DNA from: Gemmatimonadota bacterium
Lineage (GTDB): Bacteria > Gemmatimonadota > Gemmatimonadetes > Gemmatimonadales > Gemmatimonadaceae
DNA: 6,465 nucleotides
NCBI GenBank assembly: GCA_028287205.1
Contig: JAQBQC010000348.1
Location: forward strand, 1-6,465
Reading direction: 5' to 3'
Part shown: positions 5,132-6,465 of the stretch, piece after piece
Layout of the letters: each line of letters begins with the position of its first letter
Position numbering within the stretch: the stretch's first letter is position 1
Notes under the pieces: model-generated
What the model saw: only the letters and a program-made list of their open reading frames with translations
Databases searched by the model: none
What the model was told of the DNA's origin: nothing
Program-made: the position numbers and the translations under genes

Positions 5132-6465
5132 ATGCACCCCGATTCCGGCCAAACCACCTCACTCTGGATGGACACGGCCTCCGTGCCGAGCTATCCGGCT
5201 CTCACGGACAGCGCCGATACCGGCGTTTGTATCGTCGGAGCTGGAATCGCCGGGCTCACGACAGCGTATCTGCTGGCGAAGCAGGGACAGAAAGTCATCG
5301 TCATCGACGATGGACAGATCGGCAGCGGCGAGACATCGCGCACCACCGCGCATCTCTCGAACGAGATCGATGATCGATACGTCGAGATCGCGCGCGTGCA
5401 CGGCGAGGACGGCGCGCGCATCGCCGCCGATTCGCACACCGCGGCGATCGCGTTCATCGAGTCGTTCGTGAGCGATCACAAGGTGGAGTGCGACTTCACG
5501 CGACTCGACGGCTATCTGTTTCTGGCCGAGGGCGATACGCCGGACGTGCTCGACGAGGAGCATGAGGCGGCGAGCCGCGCGGGTGTGGACGTGGAGAAGG
5601 TCGACCGCGCACCGCTCTCGACGTACGACACGGGGCCATGCCTGCGCTTTCCGAATCAGGCGCGCTTTCATCCACTCGCCTATCTCTCCGCGCTCGCGGA
5701 GGCGGTGGTGCGGGCGGGCGGACGCATCTACTGCGGCTCCCACGTCACGAACACCGAGTCGAAGGATGGGCGCGTCACCGTCTCGATCGAGAAGCCCGAT
5801 GTGCAGGTCACCGCGGAAATGCTCGTCGTGTGCACCAACTCGCCGATCAACGACTTGATGGCGATGCACACGAAGCAGGCGCCCTATCGCACGTACGTCG
5901 TGGCCGCGCGCGTGCCGCGCGGCTCCGTCACGGATGCGCTCTACTGGGACACCGAGGATCCGTACCACTACGTGCGGCTGCAGCGCGCGCAATCGGACGA
6001 TGCGCACGATGAGCTCATCGTCGGCGGAGAAGATCACAAGACCGGGCAGGAGACCGACATGCGGGCTCGCTTCGACCATCTCGAGCGATGGGCGCGCGAG
6101 CGCTTTCCGAACATCGTCGACTTTCCGTATCACTGGTCGGGGCAGGTGCTGGAGCCCGCGGATCTGCTCGCGTTCATCGGCCGCAATCCTGGTGACGACA
6201 ACGTCTACATCTGCACCGGCGACTCGGGGATGGGGATGACGCACGGCACGATGGCGGGGCTCATCATCAGCGATCTGATCGCGGAGCGCGAGAATCCGTG
6301 GGCGAAGCTGTACGATCCGTCGCGCATCTCGATCAACTACGGCGCGCTCAAGGAGTTCGTGAAGGAGAACGCCAACGTGGGCGTGATGTACACGGAGTGG
6401 CTTCGTCCGCTCGACGGTGAATCGCCCGACGCACTTCCGCGCGGCGAAGGAAAGGTCACGCGGCG
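5132..6465 (+). CDS. FAD-dependent oxidoreductase, DadA/glycine oxidase-like, probably with a C-terminal Rieske domain (3' end outside window)
   Basis: 444 complete residues are visible with no stop. Residues 31-41 (GVCIVGAGIAG) are the Rossmann FAD-binding loop GxGxxG, and VIVIDDG (55-61) ends the second strand with the acidic residue that binds the ribose. GSGETSRTTAHLS (64-76) is the second FAD contact typical of DAO-family proteins. The substrate and cap region follows, and the C-terminal FAD motif is NVYICTGDSGMGMTHGTMAG (357-376). The Trp-rich start (SLWMDTASVPSYP) and the extension after residue 390 ending in GEGKVTR match oxidoreductases whose last 80-100 residues are a Rieske [2Fe-2S] domain; that part is outside the window, so it is predicted, not seen. 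ATG at 5132-5134 is the first suitable start; its ribosome site is weak (CGAG). It is transcribed divergently from the lipoprotein operon. The substrate is unknown; an amine or amino acid oxidation is likely for the family. Confidence 0.92.
   Translation, partial: MHPDSGQTTSLWMDTASVPSYPALTDSADTGVCIVGAGIAGLTTAYLLAKQGQKVIVIDDGQIGSGETSRTTAHLSNEIDDRYVEIARVHGEDGARIAADSHTAAIAFIESFVSDHKVECDFTRLDGYLFLAEGDTPDVLDEEHEAASRAGVDVEKVDRAPLSTYDTGPCLRFPNQARFHPLAYLSALAEAVVRAGGRIYCGSHVTNTESKDGRVTVSIEKPDVQVTAEMLVVCTNSPINDLMAMHTKQAPYRTYVVAARVPRGSVTDALYWDTEDPYHYVRLQRAQSDDAHDELIVGGEDHKTGQETDMRARFDHLERWARERFPNIVDFPYHWSGQVLEPADLLAFIGRNPGDDNVYICTGDSGMGMTHGTMAGLIISDLIAERENPWAKLYDPSRISINYGALKEFVKENANVGVMYTEWLRPLDGESPDALPRGEGKVTR

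Noticed and set aside
5159..6244. 361-codon minus-strand open frame opposite the FAD oxidoreductase
   Set aside because: The plus strand encodes an unmistakable FAD-binding protein; the antisense frame is His/Arg-rich and has no motifs.

Overview
The window looks like a chromosomal segment from a high-GC, Gram-negative soil-type bacterium. The lipoprotein style (Cys lipoboxes followed by Ser/Thr/Pro-rich linkers, PD40 propellers) and the strongly G/C third codon positions suggest Gemmatimonadota. That placement is inference from style, not from a marker gene.

Layout: 1-762 (minus) is a WecA/TagO/MraY-family polyprenyl-phosphate sugar-1-phosphate transferase, cut by the left edge. 923-1354 (minus), upstream of it in the same direction, is a NusG-family specialised elongation factor (RfaH/UpxY type) with a normal NGN domain but a KOW domain shrunk to a short tail. 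This pair looks like the head of a surface-polysaccharide cluster.

1522-4872 (minus) is a compact four-gene operon. Its order of transcription is: a 463-aa lipoprotein with a possible concanavalin-like C-terminal half; a 67-aa peptide whose ATG overlaps the lipoprotein stop codon; an HPr-kinase-like P-loop kinase starting 10 nt later; and a TolB-like PD40 propeller lipoprotein starting 21 nt after the kinase. The peptide carries a W-xx-P-x-L-(9)-T pattern that lines up residue for residue with the lasso-peptide leader motif YxxPxLxxxGxxxxxT, with Y to W and G to S changes. HprK-like kinases are known tailoring enzymes of some lasso precursors. The putative core has no Asp or Glu, so it cannot close a lasso ring, and no B1, B2 or transporter gene is visible. 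This is the best candidate here for an undescribed RiPP-like or peptide-phosphorylation system.

4873-5131 is a divergent intergenic region with a perfect TATAAT on the minus strand and a 10-bp-stem hairpin in the presumed leader of the four-gene operon. 5132-6465 (plus) is a glycine/D-amino-acid oxidase-like FAD oxidoreductase running off the right edge, apparently just where a C-terminal Rieske domain would begin.

No tRNA, rRNA, CRISPR array, insertion sequence or phage gene is visible. There is no gene-free stretch longer than 300 bases.
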